Shown here one piece after another: positions 1 through 9,970 of a stretch of 39,844 nucleotides of DNA (positions are counted from its first letter, which is position 1; each line of letters begins with the position of its first letter). Made by a program: the position numbers and the translations under genes. The DNA comes from Hydrogenophilus sp. Its GTDB lineage: Bacteria > Pseudomonadota > Gammaproteobacteria > Burkholderiales > Thiobacillaceae. The notes under the pieces were generated by a model. That model was not told where the DNA came from, did not search any database, and was given only the letters and a program-made list of their open reading frames with translations. The DNA is taken from NCBI GenBank assembly GCA_020692235.1, contig JAIMKU010000009.1, forward strand, positions 9,184 through 49,027, written 5' to 3'.

Positions 1-922
1 CCGCGCCAGCCAACCTCTCGGCGGCGGTCCAATCCTGGCTTTCGGCCACACTATTGAACAAGATATGAAACAGGTCTGCGCTCGGCTGGCGTTCCAGGTA
101 ACTTTTCAGAAGTTCGACCCCCTCCAGCGGTCGGCCCAATCGCCGATAGGCATTGAGCAGACGTTCGGCGACCACCGGCAGATAGGCCACATTCTGCTGT
201 TCAATCCGCCGCCAATGGTCGATGGCGGATTGGTCATCGCCAACCTGAGCGGCGAGGTCGCCATGCAACTGACTGGCCCGCACCGCCTTGCGGTTGATGC
301 CAAGTGCCTGATCGAGATGCCGGCGGGCCGCGTCCATATCCTTGCGCAGCATCTCGTTCAAGGCCAGTTCGCAGTAATAGTGCGCGGTATCGGCCTTCTG
401 GCAGGGACTGCCCGATTTCTCCAGGCGCTCGGCAATGGCGATGGCCTGTGGCCAGTCCTTCTCCAAAACGTAGATATTCAGTAAGTTGCGCAGCGCGTCC
501 AAGGCATGAGGGCCGGTCTCCAGTTTCTTGAATATATCCTCGGCCCGGTCCAGCAGGCCGGCCTTGAGGAAATCCTGACCTAGTTCATACAACGCTTTCA
601 GGCGCTGATCCTGCTTAAGGTTACTTCGGTCGACCAGATTCTGGTGGATGCGGATGGCCCGCTCGATCTCGCCCCGACGTCGAAACAGCGCGCCCAGGGC
701 GAAGTGCAATTCCAGGGTATCGGGGTCGAGCCGGGTAACCTCAAGAAATGCCTCAATGGCCTGATCCGGCTGCTCGTTGAGTAGGTAATTCAAGCCTCGG
801 AAGTAGGAGATGGGGATAACCCGCGACTCATTGACCACCTGGCGTATATCGACCCGCGCGGCCAGCCAGCCCAGGGCAAAAAACAGCGGTATAACCAAAA
901 GTTGCCAGGTCTCGAACTCCAT
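1..922 (-). CDS. lapB: LapB, LPS assembly TPR protein (3' end outside window)
   Basis: LapB (YciM) is an inner-membrane-anchored tetratricopeptide protein. In the well-studied relatives it works with FtsH to control LpxC turnover and so lipopolysaccharide synthesis. The 307 visible codons begin MEFETWQLLVIPLFF, a single N-terminal membrane segment (about residues 7-22), followed by DIRQVVNESR and a chain of TPR units such as YFRGLNYLLNEQPDQAIEAF. The C-terminal rubredoxin-like metal domain expected of the family would lie beyond base 1. The ATG at 922 lies 5 nt after the lapA stop, so the two genes are co-transcribed, and the start matches the family N-terminus. No frameshift is seen in the visible part. 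The assignment rests on sequence character plus the lapA-lapB order. Confidence 0.9.
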   Translation of the reverse strand, partial: MEFETWQLLVIPLFFALGWLAARVDIRQVVNESRVIPISYFRGLNYLLNEQPDQAIEAFLEVTRLDPDTLELHFALGALFRRRGEIERAIRIHQNLVDRSNLKQDQRLKALYELGQDFLKAGLLDRAEDIFKKLETGPHALDALRNLLNIYVLEKDWPQAIAIAERLEKSGSPCQKADTAHYYCELALNEMLRKDMDAARRHLDQALGINRKAVRASQLHGDLAAQVGDDQSAIDHWRRIEQQNVAYLPVVAERLLNAYRRLGRPLEGVELLKSYLERQPSADLFHILFNSVAESQDWTAAERLAGA

Positions 923-927
923 GGCGG

Positions 928-1191
928 TCAGCTCGGTTTGGCCGAATCGGTCTGGCCCGCCGCACCGCGCAGGCGGCGGATTTCGCGCCGGTTTTTGAAT
1001 AGATGGCGGGAGCAGCCAAGCAGACCTAGCAGCATCCCCAGGGCAAACGTAATTAGCAGCACCAGGGAAAGCGGCGCCTGCCACTCCAGGCCCATAGGAT
1101 AACGAACGCTGACCGTTTCACTGTTCTTGGCCGCGAAGCCAAGCAGCAACAAGAACAGAAAAATTTTCAGCGATAACGTCAAAAAACGCAC
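928..1191 (-). CDS. lapA: LapA-domain inner-membrane protein
   Basis: This is a small protein of 87 residues, close to the usual size of about 100, with two hydrophobic segments (FLTLSLKIFLFLLLLGFAA and APLSLVLLITFALGMLLGLL) and a basic tail, which is the LapA/YciS (DUF1049) layout. It acts in the inner membrane beside LapB in LPS assembly. The frame is open back to 1269, but the upstream part encodes RRRLFFFLAG. That is just the translation of the ihfB terminator stem and T-tract, so I place the start at the GTG at 1191, directly before the first membrane segment. No clear Shine-Dalgarno sequence precedes it, which suggests weak initiation. The lapB start follows 5 nt after the stop. Confidence 0.82.
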   Translation of the reverse strand: MRFLTLSLKIFLFLLLLGFAAKNSETVSVRYPMGLEWQAPLSLVLLITFALGMLLGLLGCSRHLFKNRREIRRLRGAAGQTDSAKPS

Positions 1192-1237
1192 GGTGGACTC
1201 GTTTTGGGAATGGCCGGATTGTAACGCCCCGGCCAAG

Positions 1238-1291
1238 AAAAAAAATAAGCGGCGCCGGTTGCCCGACACCGCCGATTACCGCCTTGTGGCG
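1238..1291 (-). terminator. Intrinsic terminator after ihfB
   Basis: Just downstream of the ihfB stop, on the minus strand, lie a small hairpin (CCGCC ttgt GGCGG, 1278-1291) and a second GC-rich stem (CGGCG...CGCCG with inner CGG/CCG, 1250-1274). A run of eight T follows (1238-1245 on the plus strand as A8). The stem-plus-T-run arrangement fits a Rho-independent terminator. It would reduce read-through into lapA-lapB. Confidence 0.65.
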
Positions 1292-1293
1292 GA

Positions 1294-1578
1294 TCAGTCC
1301 TTGAAATCGACCCGGTCGCGCAATTCCTTGCCGGCCTTGAAGTGCGGCACATGCTTGCCCTCCACCATCACCTGTTCGCCAGTCTTCGGATTGCGGCCAA
1401 CCCGGGGCGGACGGAAGTTCAGGCTGAAGCTTCCGAAGCCACGGATTTCGATGCGATTCCCGTCCACCAGGTTTTGCACCATGGCATCCAGGATGGTCTT
1501 GACCGCCAGCTCGGCATCCGCGGCAACCAGGTGCGGATTACACTCTACCAGCCGGTCGATCAACTCCGACTTAGTCAT
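1294..1578 (-). CDS. ihfB: Integration host factor beta subunit
   Basis: This is the beta subunit of the IHF heterodimer, which bends DNA at specific sites for recombination, replication and transcription. The 94-residue length is typical. It begins [10 protein letters not shown] and carries the HU/IHF DNA-binding arm signature [20 protein letters not shown], with proline at the tip of the arm. The frame is open seven codons further upstream (to 1599), but the ATG at 1578 gives the conserved family N-terminus. It lies 21 nt after the rpsA stop, the standard rpsA-ihfB arrangement, and is followed by a terminator. Confidence 0.96.
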   Translation of the reverse strand: MTKSELIDRLVECNPHLVAADAELAVKTILDAMVQNLVDGNRIEIRGFGSFSLNFRPPRVGRNPKTGEQVMVEGKHVPHFKAGKELRDRVDFKD

Positions 1579-1599
1579 AGCCGACAAAACCAGAAGCAA

Positions 1600-3312
<1,713 letters not shown>

Positions 3313-3375
3313 GAATGAAAGGAACCTAATCAATTTCCGTATCGCCCGACCAGCGGGTTCACGGGGGGGTTAGTT

Positions 3376-3418
3376 AAAAAAAACGCCAAGCCCGGACCAT
3401 TCCGGGTTCAGCCTTGGC
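3376..3418 (-). terminator. Strong intrinsic terminator or attenuator overlapping the cmk stop
   Basis: Read on the minus strand, GCCAAG...CTTGGC forms an outer stem (3413-3418 with 3385-3390) and CCCGGA/TCCGGG a six-pair inner stem around an ATGG loop (3391-3406). Eight T follow (3376-3383). The stem starts inside the last codons of cmk, so it ends or attenuates the cmk transcript about 65-70 nt before the rpsA start. Confidence 0.8.
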
Positions 3419-4082
3419 CGGCCTCGCGGTACCAGCCAATGACCTGATTCACGGCGTGCGTGATGGTCATGTCGGTCGTTTCCAACAAATGGGCACCGGC
3501 CTCTAAGCGCAGTGGCGCGGCGGAACGGTTCGCGTCGCGCGCGTCGCGTTCCCGCAGGTCCTGCACAAGGGCCGGCAGACTAGCATCGAATCCTTTTTCG
3601 ATCAACTGCTTATAGCGTCTTTTTGCCCTTTCCTCGGCCGTGGCGGTCAGGAACACCTTGAGCCGCGCATCGGGAAACACCACCGAGCCCATATCACGGC
3701 CATCGGTGACCAGACCGGGTGCTTTGCGGAAGGCGCGTTGCAGTTCCAGCAAGGCCGCGCGCAAGTCCGGCAACGCGGCAATCTGCGAGGCCGCACGGCC
3801 CGCCGCCTCGGTACGGATGGCATCGCCGACCGGCTGGCCGTCCAGATAAACCTCGGCACCGTCGAAACGCAGGTCCAGCACGCGGGACAGCGCGACCAGG
3901 GCCGGCTCGTCGTCCAGGGCGACGCCCTTGTCCATGGCGGCGTAAGCCGTCACCCGGTAGATAGCGCCGCTATCCAGGTAATGGAAGCCCAGCTCGCGGG
4001 CCACCAAGGCCGCCACCGTGCCCTTGCCGGAAGCCGAAGGGCCGTCGATGGCGATGACTGGAATGGTGCAGGCGGTGCTCAT
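3408..4082 (-). CDS. cmk: Cytidylate kinase
   Basis: The enzyme phosphorylates CMP and dCMP with ATP in pyrimidine salvage and RNA turnover. The 224 residues match the family length. The P-loop GPSASGKGT is at residues 14-22, followed by the NMP-binding LDSGAIYRV segment. Further on are the conserved [13 protein letters not shown] box and a lid region ([15 protein letters not shown]). It normally follows aroA closely, as in other proteobacteria; here its ATG is instead about 25 nt after the mod' stump. Its stop is inside the stem of a strong terminator, so rpsA is likely driven largely by its own promoter. Confidence 0.95.
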   Translation of the reverse strand: MSTACTIPVIAIDGPSASGKGTVAALVARELGFHYLDSGAIYRVTAYAAMDKGVALDDEPALVALSRVLDLRFDGAEVYLDGQPVGDAIRTEAAGRAASQIAALPDLRAALLELQRAFRKAPGLVTDGRDMGSVVFPDARLKVFLTATAEERAKRRYKQLIEKGFDASLPALVQDLRERDARDANRSAAPLRLEAGAHLLETTDMTITHAVNQVIGWYREAGQG

Positions 4083-4107
4083 GGTTTACTGTCTCAACTG
4101 GTTCGCA

Positions 4108-5715
4108 TCAGCCCACGTTCACCGGCACCAGCACCATCGTGTCGTTGCCGAAGATGTCGATCACTTTCACCGCGACGGTGTAGCGGCCCGCTTGGGTGTA
4201 GGTGTGCGGCGCGGAGATGAATTCCAGGTCGCGGTTCTTGCGCGTGCGGAAGCTCTGCCATTCGTTTTCGAAGATGTAGCCACCGGTCCAGCGTTCTTCA
4301 AATTCGGTTAACTCGCCTTGAGCGGCCTCGATACCGGGCAAGTGGCCCTCAGTTCCCATGTTCACCGCCACCTTGATGATTTCCTTCTTGCTTTGGTAGT
4401 CGAAGTCCACCGCCCAGTAGTCCACCCAGTCGGCCCAGTGTTTGGTGAGCGTCTCGCGCGTGACGACGCCGTCCTTGTTCTTGCTCACCTTGATGAGATG
4501 GCCCTGTTCGCACACGACTTCGCTCTTACCGTCCTTGAGGCTCGCGGCGGCGGCTTCCGCCGCGCCTTGGGTGTAGTAGACGGAGAAATCGGTCAGCTCG
4601 ATCTGGAGCGTAAACTTATCCTTCTTGGCATAGCGCGGCGTGGCCTCGATGAAGCTGATGTCGAAAAACACCACCTGGCCTTTTTCCACCGCGCGCTTGT
4701 CGAACACCTCGGGCGGAATCTGCTTGGGCGTGAGGTCGATGCCTTTTTGCTTCGCCTCTTCCAGCACGGCGGGGAACAGGCCCATCTCGAATTCGAAGGC
4801 CAGCATGTCCACGCGCGAGGCGCCGCGCTTGCGGCATTCGGTGATGATCTCCTCGACGAACAGCCGCCCCACCGGCAGGTTGATCGGGCCGATGACAACC
4901 AGTCGCCCGGCATTTTTGCCGTGGAAAAAAGGCTCGCCCTCCAGCGGCTCGGCGCGGTACGCGCGCAGGATCAGGTCGCGGAACTCACGCTCTTTTTGCG
5001 CCAACATTGCTGCTCGCCTTTGCTCACGCGTCAAAACTTTCCCGTCATGCCCGCGAAAGCGGGCATCCAGTTCTTCGAGTTCTGGATTCCCGCTTGGCCG
5101 CAAGCTCGAAACTTCGCTGCGCTCGTTTTCGCGGGAATGACGATCAAATGAGAAGTTCACGCCCAGATAGGCTTGGCGCTCGTAGCGCCCGAGGTTCAAC
5201 ACCTCGAAGGCGCGGAACGGTTTGCCGGATTCCTTCAACTCGCGCTGCACGCCGATCAACCGCTTGCGCGTGGTGTGGATGCCGAACTTGCCGAGGTCGG
5301 TGGCAATCCACTTGCGCCCCAGCTTCTCCGCCACCGCAGCCGTGGTGCCGGAGCCGCAGAAAAAATCGGCGACTAGGTCGCCTTCGTTGCTGCTGGCTTT
5401 GATGATGCGTTCGAGCAGTGCTTCGGGTTTTTGGGTTGGGTATCCGATACGCTCTGGACTATTACTCATGCTACCTGTTTCCCAAAGGGAATTTTCTAGC
5501 ACTTCTTCTCTTATCTCATACACAATTCTCCCAAATTCATCTCGAACCATATCAGCCTTCTTTGTCACAGGATTGAATTTTCGCTTAGCCTGTTTTGATT
5601 GACCGTCTTTTCTTTCCTTCAGTAGATGATTAAAGACAAAATTTTCTGTTTTTGAGTAAACAAATAATGTGTCCGACACTTGATGAAATTTCTTAGAGCG
5701 CGCTTTAAGCCCCCC
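4108..5715 (-). pseudogene. mod': N-terminally truncated beta-class DNA methyltransferase
   Basis: This is the C-terminal part of a site-specific DNA adenine methyltransferase of the type III Mod kind, related to the intact copy at 24229-26454. It keeps [14 protein letters not shown] and motif I (FFCGSGTT), then the long C-terminal region with [15 protein letters not shown] and [14 protein letters not shown]. It lacks the catalytic DPPF motif (motif IV), which in this class lies upstream. Homology begins at [12 protein letters not shown], exactly at the IS left end near 5716; the open frame continuing into the IS is antisense noise. A 100-bp palindromic repeat is embedded in frame. An internal ATG near 5470 might give a fragment, but without motif IV it should not methylate. 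The stop is 25 nt before cmk. Confidence 0.85.
5043..5142. repeat. 100-bp palindromic dispersed repeat inside mod'
   Basis: The terminal inverted repeats CGTCATGCCCGCGAAA and TTTCGCGGGAATGACG differ at one position, and internal hairpins such as CCCGC gaaa GCGGG are present. Translated fragments of this repeat ([23 protein letters not shown]) are familiar from spurious ORFs across proteobacterial genomes, which marks it as a widespread miniature element. Here it is read through in frame within mod' and adds about 38 codons. Confidence 0.8.
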
Positions 5716-5790
5716 TGTGTCAGGATAGATGTCGCCTCCTGTGTGAGGAGTGAGTAGACAAATCGGGGGCATGATGCTGGTGGAGATGAT

Positions 5791-5855
5791 CTGGTTGGGG
5801 GAGGGGAACAGGCATGAGCCCGTAGGGCAACTGGATGTTCGCCTCTCCCAACCAG
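5791..5855 (+). repeat. Imperfect inverted repeat in the IS leader
   Basis: The arms 5791-5810 and 5836-5855 (CTGGTTGGG...GAACA against TGTTC...CCCAACCAG) pair at 18 of 20 positions around a 25-nt loop, ending about 30 nt before the orfA start. The transcript would fold into a long stem. Such leader structures in IS elements can block translation from read-through transcripts, but that role is inferred here. Confidence 0.6.
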
Positions 5856-5886
5856 ACACCGCCGGCCCGACTGGAATGGAATACAG

Positions 5887-6405
5887 ATGAAACTCTATCC
5901 TCAAGAACTGAAAGACCGCCTGATCGTCCGCATGCTCGCGCCTCACAACGAGTCCGTGCCGGCGCTGGCTCGGGAGACGCAAATTCCCAAAGACACCCTC
6001 TACGGTTGGAGAAAGATCGCCTTGGGCCAGGTCACCCCCGGTCCAGCGGAAGCGCCGTCGCCCGTCCCCCTGAGCAGCGACGAAAAATTCGCCATCGTGC
6101 TTGAAACCGCACGACTGAACGCACACGAACTGGGCGAGTATTGCCGCACCCAAGGCCTCTTCACCCAGCAGGTGCAGGCTTGGCGTGAACGTTGCACCGC
6201 CGCCAATGCCCGCGGACCCAGCCGGGCCGAACAGGCGCAGAGCCGCGAGCAGGCCCATGAGATTCGTCAACTGCGGGTCGAGCTGCTGCGCAAAGAGAAA
6301 GCCTTGGCAGAGGCCGCCGCCCTGCTCTTGCTCCAAAAAAAAGCCCAATCCTTGTGGGGCGAGGACGAGGCGGCAAGATCGCGCTCACGGAGCGTCAGCA
6401 AATGA
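5887..6405 (+). CDS. IS3-family transposase OrfA
   Basis: This 172-residue protein has an N-terminal helix-turn-helix of the transposase_8 type ([12 protein letters not shown]...[20 protein letters not shown], about residues 6-45). It also has a second DNA-binding-like stretch ([20 protein letters not shown]) and a C-terminal coiled-coil or leucine-zipper segment ([20 protein letters not shown]). OrfA recognises the IS ends; alone it is usually a regulator. It is longer than the roughly 100 residues of many IS3 OrfA proteins. The A8 run at 6335-6342 near its 3' end allows -1 slippage into orfB. A long inverted repeat lies upstream, and only a weak GGAAT ribosome site precedes the ATG. Confidence 0.85.
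   Translation: MKLYPQELKDRLIVRMLAPHNESVPALARETQIPKDTLYGWRKIALGQVTPGPAEAPSPVPLSSDEKFAIVLETARLNAHELGEYCRTQGLFTQQVQAWRERCTAANARGPSRAEQAQSREQAHEIRQLRVELLRKEKALAEAAALLLLQKKAQSLWGEDEAARSRSRSVSK
6336..6342 (+). other. Programmed -1 frameshift heptamer A_AAA_AAA
   Basis: In the orfA frame the codons are CAA AAA AAA GCC, so the heptamer A AAA AAA is in the canonical slippery register. Slipping by -1 after the second AAA gives AGC CCA ATC CTT GTG GGG CGA. This enters the orfB frame without a stop, producing an OrfAB fusion, the active transposase form in the IS3 family. Confidence 0.82.
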
Positions 6406-7442
6406 CCACCTGGATCGATCAGGCCTGCGTTGCCGGTGCCCGACGTGACCGGGCGTGCGCGGTACTCGGGTTGACCTCGCGCAGCGTACAGCGCTGGCAG
6501 TCGGACGGCGGGATCAAGGCCGATGGCCGTCAGGCGGCGGCCCGGGGGCGCACCCCGGCCAACGCCCTTTCGGCCGAAGAGCGGGCGCGGGTTCTGGCGG
6601 CCGTCAACCGTCCCGAATTCGCCGACCTGTCGCCCAAGCAGATCGTGCCGCATCTGGCTGACCAAGGGGAGTACCTTGCGTCGGAATCCACGGTCTACCG
6701 CCTCTTGCGCGCCGAGAAGCAACTCGCTCACCGAGGCAAGGCCAAGGTGGCCACGCGCCGTCGGCCGTTGCCCTGGGTGGCGACCGCCCCCAACCAGGTC
6801 TGGACCTGGGACATCACCTACCTGGCGACGACGGTGCGGGGCACCTTCTTCTACCTCTATCTCATCCTGGATATCTTCAGTCGCAAGATCGTGGGGTGGG
6901 AGGTTCATGAGCAGGAATCCGCCAGCCAGGCCGCCCGCCTGTTTCAGCAGACCTATTTGCGCGAAGAGGTGGACAGCGCCGCGCTGACGTTGCACTCCGA
7001 CAATGGGACGCCCATGAAGGGGGCCACGATGCTCGCGACCTTGCAACGCCTGGGCGTGGTGCCTTCGTTCAGTCGCCCCTCGGTCAGCAACGATAATCCC
7101 TACTCGGAGTCCTTGTTTCGCACCCTCAAGTACACCCCGGCCTACCCCGATAGCCCCTTTGAAAGCCTCGCGACGGCCCGGGCCTGGGTAGCAACCTTCG
7201 TGCCTTGGTACAACGAGCGACACACGCACAGTGCGATCAAGTTCGTGGCCCCAGGACAACGCCACCGCGGCGAGGACCCTGTGTTGCTGCAGGGACGGGT
7301 CAAGGTCTATGAGGCCGCGAAAGCACGAAATCCAAACCGCTGGTCTGGCAAAACCCGCAACTGGGATCCGGTTGGCCCTGTGTCCCTGAACCCTGGAAGA
7401 CTACCGGCTAAAGAGGCGATCAACTCAAACAATTATTCATAG
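6354..7442 (+). CDS. IS3-family transposase OrfB (DDE catalytic part)
   Basis: This is the catalytic portion of the transposase. After an HTH-like segment ([16 protein letters not shown]) comes the rve-type RNase H fold with the DDE triad: the first Asp in [10 protein letters not shown], the second in [11 protein letters not shown] and the Glu in [13 protein letters not shown]. The C-terminal [10 protein letters not shown] motif is also typical. All catalytic residues are present, so the element may still be active. The GTG at 6354 could start a separate OrfB, but the fusion by frameshifting is more likely the working product. It is 362 residues from that GTG and ends 25 nt before the right terminal repeat. 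Confidence 0.88.
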   Translation: MGRGRGGKIALTERQQMTTWIDQACVAGARRDRACAVLGLTSRSVQRWQSDGGIKADGRQAAARGRTPANALSAEERARVLAAVNRPEFADLSPKQIVPHLADQGEYLASESTVYRLLRAEKQLAHRGKAKVATRRRPLPWVATAPNQVWTWDITYLATTVRGTFFYLYLILDIFSRKIVGWEVHEQESASQAARLFQQTYLREEVDSAALTLHSDNGTPMKGATMLATLQRLGVVPSFSRPSVSNDNPYSESLFRTLKYTPAYPDSPFESLATARAWVATFVPWYNERHTHSAIKFVAPGQRHRGEDPVLLQGRVKVYEAAKARNPNRWSGKTRNWDPVGPVSLNPGRLPAKEAINSNNYS

Positions 7443-7467
7443 CTAATGCGACAACTTACTTGACACC

Positions 7468-7768
7468 TACCGCTCTCCACCGCTTCGCGTTGCGCGAAGT
7501 AATATTGGAATGGCGAGAGCGTGCCGTCGGCCTGCTCGATGAGGTGCTCGGTATCGAACCACCAATGCAGCAGTGACTTCGACGTTGCCGAAGCACTCTG
7601 ATATCCAGCATCCCGCCAAGCCTTGACCTCTTCGCGTATCTTGGCCACCAAAGGTGGCAACAGTTTTTCATACGCGACCGCTCGCATTTCCTCGTCTACG
7701 GGGAACCAGCGCTGCTCGGGTTCGAGCGTGGCGTACGGCGAAGAGGGGAAATCCGGGTGCAGAGACAT
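7468..7768 (-). pseudogene. res': N-terminal stump of a type III-like restriction helicase
   Basis: The first 90 or so codons (from MSLHPDFPSSPYATLEPE) correspond to the start of the intact restriction gene at 27324: the PSSPYA.L / PQSPHAILD start, the KSLLHWWF / RSLLNWWF box and FQYYFAQREA are shared. Homology stops at AVESG, at the right end of the IS. The helicase motifs and nuclease domain are missing, so it is nonfunctional. The ATG is only 4 nt after the aroA stop, with no clear ribosome site. On this strand res' lies upstream of mod', the reverse of the order in the intact operon. Confidence 0.85.
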
Positions 7769-7772
7769 CGGC

Positions 7773-9068
7773 TTATTGCGCGATAGACTTGAACACGTCC
7801 CAATACGTTGGGAAGGTCTTGGCGGTGCATTTCGGGTTGTTGATCCGCACCGGCACGCCGCCCAGGCTGATGAGCGAGAAGCACATGGCCATGCGGTGGT
7901 CGTCGTAGGTGTCGATGACCGCGTTGGCCGTGAGTTTGGCTGGCGGCGTGACCCGGATGTAGTCGGCGCCCTCCGCCACCGTGGCGCCGACCTTGCGTAG
8001 TTCGGTGGCCATGGCGGCGATGCGGTCGGTCTCCTTGACCCGCCAGGAGGCGATGTTGGTCAGCGTGGTGGTACCGTCGGCGAACAGGGCCAGGATGGCC
8101 AGGGTCATGGCGGCGTCCGGGATGTGGTTACAGTCGAGGTCGATGGCGCCGAGCCGATCGGCGCAGGCGAGGCGGCTCTCGACCCAGTTGGGACCGAAGC
8201 TGATCTCGGCGCCCATGCGGGCCAGGGCCTCGGCGAAGCGGACATCGCCCTGAATGCTGTCGCGGCCAATGCCTTCAACCCGCACCGGGCCGTGGCCGAT
8301 GGCGCCGGCGGCCAGGAAATAGGAGGCCGACGAGGCATCGCCTTCGACCTCGATTGCGCCGGGACTTTTATACGTGGCGGCAGGTACGACGAAGCTCGCC
8401 CAGTCGTCGCGCTTGACCTCGACGCCGAAGCGCCGCATCAAATTCAGGGTGATCTCGACATAGGGTTTGGAGATCAACTCGCCATCCACAACGATCGTCA
8501 CCTGCCGGCCGAGCAAGGGTGCGGAGAGCAAAAGGCCGGTGAGGTACTGGCTAGAGACGTTGCCTTTGACCCGGATTTCGCCATCGTTCGGCGTCGGCGC
8601 GAGGATGTGCAGCGGCGGATAGCCGGCGTTTTCCAGGTAGTTGATCTGGGCGCCGGCCTGGCGCAAGGCCTCGACTAGGTCGCCGATGGGCCGCTCGTGC
8701 ATACGCGGCACGCCGGTCAGGGTGTAATCGCCGCCGGCTAGGGCGCAGACGGCGGTGAGCGAGCGAAAGGCGGTACCGGCGTTGCCCAGGAACAGATTGG
8801 CATATTTGACCTGGAAGCGGCCGGCCACGCCCTCGACCCGATAGTCGTCGCTGCCTTCATGGCGGCTCCAGTTCACGCCCAGATGTTTCAGTGCCTCCAG
8901 CATCACGCGGGTATCGTCGGAATCGAGCAATGCCTTGACCTCGGTGACGCCTTCAGCCAGAGCGGCCAGCAGCAGGACGCGGTTGGAGATGCTCTTGGAG
9001 CCGGGCAGGCGTACCGTACCGCGAGCGCCATGGGCGGCGGGCAGGTCGATATGGTCAACAGTGGTCAT
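7773..9068 (-). CDS. aroA: 3-phosphoshikimate 1-carboxyvinyltransferase (EPSP synthase)
   Basis: The enzyme joins phosphoenolpyruvate to shikimate 3-phosphate, the sixth step of the shikimate pathway. The 431-residue product has the [10 protein letters not shown] substrate loop at 21-30, GNAGTAFR at 95-102 and a C-terminal TYDDHRMAM box. Together these match the family's two-domain fold. The start overlaps the tyrA stop by ATGA (9065-9068), indicating translational coupling. In relatives cmk follows directly; here the RM/IS debris begins 4 nt after the stop. Confidence 0.96.
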   Translation of the reverse strand: MTTVDHIDLPAAHGARGTVRLPGSKSISNRVLLLAALAEGVTEVKALLDSDDTRVMLEALKHLGVNWSRHEGSDDYRVEGVAGRFQVKYANLFLGNAGTAFRSLTAVCALAGGDYTLTGVPRMHERPIGDLVEALRQAGAQINYLENAGYPPLHILAPTPNDGEIRVKGNVSSQYLTGLLLSAPLLGRQVTIVVDGELISKPYVEITLNLMRRFGVEVKRDDWASFVVPAATYKSPGAIEVEGDASSASYFLAAGAIGHGPVRVEGIGRDSIQGDVRFAEALARMGAEISFGPNWVESRLACADRLGAIDLDCNHIPDAAMTLAILALFADGTTTLTNIASWRVKETDRIAAMATELRKVGATVAEGADYIRVTPPAKLTANAVIDTYDDHRMAMCFSLISLGGVPVRINNPKCTAKTFPTYWDVFKSIAQ

Positions 9069-9970
9069 TCGTCGTCTTCCAGGTTAGTGCCGCCGGGCGC
9101 CCAGTTAGCGCGCGCCCGGCTGGCCCGGATAAAGGTATCGAACAAGGTCTGGCCATCGCCGGCCAGCAGTGCGTCACGCAGGCACAAGAGCCGGGAGACA
9201 TAGGCATCCAGCTCGGCCGCCAGCGCCTCGCGGTTGGCCATGGCGATGTCACGCCACATCTCGGGCGAGCTGGCGGCGATCCGGGTGAAATCGCGAAAGC
9301 CGCTGCCGGCATGGCGAAAGTAGACCTCGGCCTCGGGCCGGCCGGCCAGTTCGTCGACCAGGGCGAAGGCGGCCAGGTGCGGCAGATGACTGACGGCGGC
9401 AAAGATGCGGTCATGTTCAGCGGCGGTCATCTCCATGATTCGTGCGCCACACGCCCGCCACAGATCGGCCACCGCAGCGACGGTCGCGGTGGAGTTTTCC
9501 GGCAGCGGCGTGAGGATGACGTTACGACCGTCGTAGAGGCCCGACTGGGCAGCGGCGGCCCCACTCTTCTCGGCACCGGCGATGGGGTGGCCGGGCACGA
9601 ATTGCCCGATTCGGCCGCCCAGACCGCGCCGGGCGGCGGCGATGACGTCCTGCTTGGTGCTGCCTGCGTCGGTCAGCACGGCGTTGGCGGCAAGATGCGG
9701 CGCGATGCGGACGAAGGTCTCGGCCATGGCGCCCACCGGCATGGCCAGCAGGATGCAATCGGCACCGGCAACCGCCTGTTCCGGGCTGGCCGCAATCTCG
9801 TCGATCACAGCCAGCGACCGGGCTTGCTCCAGATTGGCCCGGCTGCGGCCAAAGCCTACCACCCGCGCCACTCTGCCCGCCCGTTTCAAGGCCAGCGCGA
9901 ACGAGCCGCCGATCAGGCCGATGCCCAGTACCGCCAGTCGCTTGATCTCTGTCCCGGCTGCTTGGCTCAC
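9065..9970 (-). CDS. tyrA: Prephenate dehydrogenase
   Basis: The enzyme oxidatively decarboxylates prephenate (or arogenate) with NAD(P) on the way to tyrosine. The 301 residues include the Rossmann loop [11 protein letters not shown] (about 15-25), the conserved [11 protein letters not shown] box near residue 130 and the helical C-terminal dimerisation domain containing [14 protein letters not shown]. It is a stand-alone dehydrogenase: there is no chorismate mutase domain at the N-terminus and no AroA fusion at the C-terminus. It overlaps hisC upstream and aroA downstream by 4 nt each. Confidence 0.93.
   Translation of the reverse strand: MSQAAGTEIKRLAVLGIGLIGGSFALALKRAGRVARVVGFGRSRANLEQARSLAVIDEIAASPEQAVAGADCILLAMPVGAMAETFVRIAPHLAANAVLTDAGSTKQDVIAAARRGLGGRIGQFVPGHPIAGAEKSGAAAAQSGLYDGRNVILTPLPENSTATVAAVADLWRACGARIMEMTAAEHDRIFAAVSHLPHLAAFALVDELAGRPEAEVYFRHAGSGFRDFTRIAASSPEMWRDIAMANREALAAELDAYVSRLLCLRDALLAGDGQTLFDTFIRASRARANWAPGGTNLEDDE

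Larger units (their letters stand above)
5716..7467 (+). mobile_element. IS3-family insertion sequence, about 1.75 kb
   Basis: Imperfect terminal inverted repeats lie at 5716-5735 and 7448-7467 (15 of 20 positions agree, TGTGTCA...TGTCGC against GGTGTCA...TGTCGC). They enclose orfA and orfB, overlapping in -1 register with an A8 slippage run. If the ends follow the TG...CA rule the element is 5718-7465 and its flanking tetramers are CCTG and CCTA, so no perfect target duplication is visible. It lies between fragments of two restriction-modification genes and runs opposite to them. The subgroup was not assigned. Confidence 0.88.

Noticed and set aside
1192-1269. Upstream extension of lapA to an ATG at 1269
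   Set aside because: It would translate the ihfB terminator stem and T-run; the GTG at 1191 gives the normal LapA layout.
5716-6348. Minus-strand open frame that continues mod' across the IS as one 746-residue protein
   Set aside because: The part above 5716 is antisense to orfA and the IS leader; homology to the intact mod begins only at the IS border.
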